From: Paraglaciecola sp. L3A3
Lineage (GTDB): Bacteria; Pseudomonadota; Gammaproteobacteria; Enterobacterales; Alteromonadaceae
Direction: 5' to 3'
NCBI RefSeq assembly: GCF_009796765.1
Contig: NZ_CP047023.1
Span: forward strand, 1,223,501-1,287,500
Length of the DNA: 64,000 nt
In this document: piece after piece, positions 62,001-64,000 of the stretch
Layout: each line of letters begins with the position of its first letter
Position numbering within the stretch: position 1 is the first letter of the stretch
Made by a program: the position numbers and the translations under genes
The notes under the pieces: model-generated
What the model was told of the DNA's origin: nothing
Seen by the model: the letters and a program-made list of their open reading frames with translations, nothing else
The model's database searches: none

Positions 62001-64000
62001 ATCACCATCAATATCAGTATCATTACTTAATACATCTAATATATAGGAATTCTCGGCATTAACATTAAGCTCAAAGGTATCAGCAACAGCCACTGGTGCT
62101 TGGTTAATGTTAATCACTTCAACACTAAAGCTAAGACTATCAGTAGCATTATCAGCACCGGAGTTGTCATTTACTGTAATTGTGATGCTACTCGTAACGC
62201 CAACATCATCCTGCACTGGTGTACCGGTCAAGGTACCTGTTGCTGTATTAAACGACATCCATTCAGGATGACCAGTGATAGTAAAACTAAGCATGTCATT
62301 AACATCAACATCTGTAACTATTGGAGTGAAATGATAATCACTATTTTCATCTATTTTAGTTTTTGGAGTTCCACTAATAACGGGGGCGTCATTAATATTT
62401 GATACGGTTATGTTGAACGCAGGTAAGCTGGCACTTAGAATGCCATCGCTCACCGTAATCACCACACCAGTAGTTGTACCAACATCGTCATTACCTGGTG
62501 TTCCAATTAAGGCTCCTGTTACTGCGCTAAACGTCGTCCATGTTGGTTGATTAGTGATGCTAAAACTTAATGATGTACCAACATCAATATCCGACGCGGT
62601 TGGAGTGAAACTATAAACAGCATTTTGTGCAACACTGTTATTTGGTGTGCCATTAATAACTGGCGCATCATTAACATTCATGACCGTAAGATTGAAAGCC
62701 GGCAAGCTGTCACTCGCACCAACGACATCACTCACTGTAATAATAATATTAGTAGTGGTGCCAACATCGTTGTTTGAAGGCCTACCACTTAGCATACCGG
62801 TTGTTGTACTAAACGTTGCCCAAGAGGGTAATGTATTAATACTAAAGGTTGCTGTATCTCCACTATCAGCATCACTCACTGTTGGTATAAAACTATAGGC
62901 AATATTTTGTGCAACACTGGTGATTGGCAAACCACTAATATTCGGAGCGCTATTAATAGTAAAGCTTGTAAGAGTTACAGGTGCATTCGAGTTACCAGCA
63001 GCATCGGTAACAGTAATGGTGCAATCACTGTAGGTGGCACTACTCAACACTGTAATGTTATCGGTTTGCGTTAATGTGATGGTGGAGTTACCTGAACTAA
63101 TAGTGCCTTCGTCACTACTACCACAACTCCCGCCAACGTTTAATGTGCCAGCTTCAGATGTCGAGATTGTAACGTTAGGCGTAGTGTCATTACTCGGCGT
63201 AGCAACGGCCGTTACCTCAGCAACGACTGGTGTAACTGCATCAACCAATACGGATGCGGTAGCGCCCACATTATTTAAGGTTAACGAAGCGTTATTATTT
63301 GCCGCATCTCTTAATGTACCGCCATTGGCAGATAAGGCGCCAATAGCAATGCCGTCACTATCACTTTCGCCTGTTTGTATGGTGTATCGGAATAATAATG
63401 CACTGCTGCCAGAGCCACTCATATACGTTGCTTGACGAGCTGTAGTGCCAACAGTAATTGCTAATTGTGGAGTACCACCTGCAGTGTTAACCGTCACGTC
63501 TTCATTAAAGTTGATAGTAAAATCAAGGCTTTGGCCAGCAATATAACTGGCGTTGGCCGGAACAGTCACTGAGGCAGTAGTTGGAGCCGTGGTATCAACC
63601 AATACGGCTAAAGTTGTACCCACGTTATTTAAGGTTAAGGTGGTATTATTGTTAGCAGTATCTTTTAAGGTACCGCCATTAGCAGATAAAGCACCAATAG
63701 CAATACCATCACTGTCACTATCACCGGCTTGTATGGTGTAACGGAATAATAATGCACTGCTACCAGAGCCGCTTATGTATGTTGCTTGACGTATGATTGA
63801 GCCAAGCATTATGGCTAATTGTGGGGTGCCGCCTGTTGTATTAACCGTCACGTTTTCATCAAAATTTATTGTGAAATCAATATTTTGCCCGGCAACATAA
63901 GTCGCGTTGGCCGGTACCGTCACTGAGGCAGTGTTTGGTGCTGCGGCGTCAATTAATACAGCTACAGTTGAGCCTACGTTATTTAACGTTAAGGTGGCGT
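59085..64000 (-). CDS. Giant repeat surface protein with internal GlyGly-CTERM-like signal and C-terminal outer-membrane barrel (5' end outside window)
   Basis: The frame is open to the window edge, so at least 1637 residues are seen and the start is missing. From the N-side: tandem 118-residue Ig-like repeats (SVTVPANASYIAGQSLDFTI); three He_PIG-type domains (SNDDVGTTT-like turns); a cadherin-like domain (SNDTDIDGDALSI); a Calx-beta-like domain (DNESEGNETLTLSVDEG); a TSP3-type calcium segment (DTDGDRIPDNEEG); a choice-of-anchor-U-like domain; and two further cadherin-like domains (ANDTDADQDML, ANDSDIDDDSL). Then comes QGGSMGTMIIALAGFTLFRL plus RRK, a GlyGly-CTERM-like sorting signal (59760-59768 encodes GGS). 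The frame continues through a basic loop, a second signal-like segment (SLIPAVALVTIATSFNVAAS) and about 180 residues of OmpA-like barrel ending YDF. Confidence 0.88.
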   Translation of the reverse strand, partial: ATLTLNNVGSTVAVLIDAAAPNTASVTVPANATYVAGQNIDFTINFDENVTVNTTGGTPQLAIMLGSIIRQATYISGSGSSALLFRYTIQAGDSDSDGIAIGALSANGGTLKDTANNNTTLTLNNVGTTLAVLVDTTAPTTASVTVPANASYIAGQSLDFTINFNEDVTVNTAGGTPQLAITVGTTARQATYMSGSGSSALLFRYTIQTGESDSDGIAIGALSANGGTLRDAANNNASLTLNNVGATASVLVDAVTPVVAEVTAVATPSNDTTPNVTISTSEAGTLNVGGSCGSSDEGTISSGNSTITLTQTDNITVLSSATYSDCTITVTDAAGNSNAPVTLTSFTINSAPNISGLPITSVAQNIAYSFIPTVSDADSGDTATFSINTLPSWATFSTTTGMLSGRPSNNDVGTTTNIIITVSDVVGASDSLPAFNLTVMNVNDAPVINGTPNNSVAQNAVYSFTPTASDIDVGTSLSFSITNQPTWTTFSAVTGALIGTPGNDDVGTTTGVVITVSDGILSASLPAFNITVSNINDAPVISGTPKTKIDENSDYHFTPIVTDVDVNDMLSFTITGHPEWMSFNTATGTLTGTPVQDDVGVTSSITITVNDNSGADNATDSLSFSVEVININQAPVAVADTFELNVNAENSYILDVLSNDTDIDGDALSITGATTSVANVTHDGENLIVNTPTGFVGQIKLIYTITDDNDTFADGSVSLLIQGEQEGTAPIITVPGNVEVNATGLYTKVNLGVATAMSSEGKPIAISLVESNSLFKPGNNTVYWQAIDPKTGLTSIASQQVLVHPLISLGKNQTVVEGKTATVKVILNGQAVSYPFTVALNVSGSAELNDYFMDSQIVTIESGTQADVKIDILQDNESEGNETLTLSVDEGNVGVGAAQTMTIVETNVAPTVTLLSSQNNEQRQLVTSIGGLVTVKANISDANDDNVSTQWIYDSLLNVAHIDDKTITLNPDGLNNGVYRIDLIATDDGDGNLSVTRNLYLSVVNTLAELTDADTDGDRIPDNEEGYRDTDEDGIPDYLDAIPECNVIPEQALIQTTFLVEGESGVCLRKGNTLAAGSTGGLQLTVADLENSIGVDDEAVIVGGIFDYIATGLPESGQEYKVVLPQVKPIPTDAVYRKYSTNLGWSTFVEDANNQLHSAPGTRGYCPAPNSAQWSAGLTEGHWCVRLTIEDGGFNDNDGLANGTIVDPGGVSVMLTSNTAPVAVADTTEVRRNESILIDVLANDTDADQDMLNINAASATFGIVTITSDNLLHYQSASNYIGQDTLVYSLSDGMGGSDSGTVNVTIYPNNAPVAVDDSANTDDRTAIIINVIANDSDIDDDSLTVTSAITDNGMVSINQDNTLTFTPDSGFEGVASIMYIIDDGEGDQATAQIAVTVKAYQSVVVSNKSQGGSMGTMIIALAGFTLFRLRRKQLNTKKSLIPAVALVTIATSFNVAASEPEWFVSGTLGYSKVSSGSHVPSNIGITSNDIDKSDISYSIGTGFRYDLYEFTLNYEQLGEASASYAGDTLDPSLYHQALLNNGPKLVDGLSLQAQYTFWQDEKFSASAGLGLFAWELDYSSKLNDSVIEMNKDGFDVFYNLQLAYAVVENTQVFVKVSRYNLSVNNVNNFSLGVIYDF
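63550..63903 (-). repeat. 354-bp coding tandem repeat unit
   Basis: One full 354-bp (118-residue) unit bounded by gcgttggccgg at 63550 and the same phrase at 63904; the neighbouring unit runs off the window. The units are highly similar in DNA (for example tgcactgctaccagagccgct versus tgcactgctgccagagccact, compared by eye), which implies recent duplication. Confidence 0.8.

Noticed and set aside
60199..63741. Several plus-strand open frames opposite the giant gene
   Set aside because: They are antisense shadows of the repeat protein, with repetitive low-information sequence and no ribosome sites.
1..64000. tRNA, rRNA, riboswitch or prophage modules
   Set aside because: I looked by eye for cloverleaf-like stems, conserved rRNA phrases, long structured leaders and phage structural genes, and found none that I could support; a tRNA or covariance-model scan was not possible here.

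Overview
The window is a low-GC, densely coded stretch of a Gram-negative chromosome. Several features point to a marine gammaproteobacterium of the Alteromonadales, Glaciecola/Paraglaciecola/Alteromonas type: a periplasmic-type ATP-dependent DNA ligase, a heme-type cis/trans fatty acid isomerase, an ArfA ribosome-rescue factor, a DUF2956 protein, a COG3014-LpoB lipoprotein cluster, GlyGly-CTERM and PEP-CTERM-like sorting signals, and polysaccharide-utilisation genes. The taxon is an inference from gene content; no rRNA or tRNA gene was recognised.

Layout. 1-2.2 kb: the tail of an unrecognised gene, an ACR3 arsenite exporter, then about 900 bp of intergenic repeats including REP-like palindromes. 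2.2-4.7 kb: an SGNH-hydrolase lipoprotein, arfA on the minus strand carrying its own internal hairpin, an unknown protein and a PhyH-type dioxygenase. 4.9-14.4 kb: a signalling block with a GAF-PAS-PAS-GGDEF-EAL protein, a CheB-CheR-PAS-receiver fusion, and a convergent three-gene operon (sensor kinase, single-domain receiver, receiver-kinase hybrid). 14.7-17.7 kb: dnaK divergent from a Crp/Fnr-type regulator, with two dyads between them. 17.7-26.4 kb: MFS transporter, peroxiredoxin, cytochrome c/Vgb-like protein, small membrane protein, Lig E-type ligase, Cti, DUF2956 protein and a lipoprotein. 26.7-29.7 kb: a cell-envelope cluster (COG3014 lipoprotein, LpoB, glycine-zipper protein, STAS-like protein). 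30.4-34.1 kb: a chemoreceptor and a YegD-like Hsp70. 34.4-38.7 kb: three secreted proteins, one PEP-CTERM-like and one of 1064 residues with a calcium-binding TSP3-type segment. 38.8-41.4 kb: DsbA-like protein, DUF599 protein and an alpha/beta hydrolase.

41.9-49.3 kb: a full-length bacterial homologue of the regulatory (alpha/beta) subunit of animal phosphorylase kinase, a SetA-like sugar exporter, the pxpABC 5-oxoprolinase operon and a small periplasmic protein. 49.5-51.5 kb: an unknown protein, then an IS630-family element whose transposase frame is broken at an A7 run, with a possible related mini-element beside it. 51.5-59 kb: GNAT acetyltransferase, polysaccharide deacetylase, then a glycan-use cluster (secreted GH2, cytoplasmic GH43, GPH symporter, divergent Tat-exported Gfo/Idh/MocA oxidoreductase). 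59.1-64 kb (running off the window): a giant minus-strand repeat protein.

The most unusual object is that last gene. Its Ig/cadherin-like repeat region ends in a GlyGly-CTERM-like sorting signal, but the frame continues through a basic loop, a second signal-peptide-like segment and an OmpA-like outer-membrane barrel. This looks like a surface protein and a porin-like barrel made as one polypeptide that could be split during export. The PhK-like protein and the hairpin-bearing arfA are the next most interesting.
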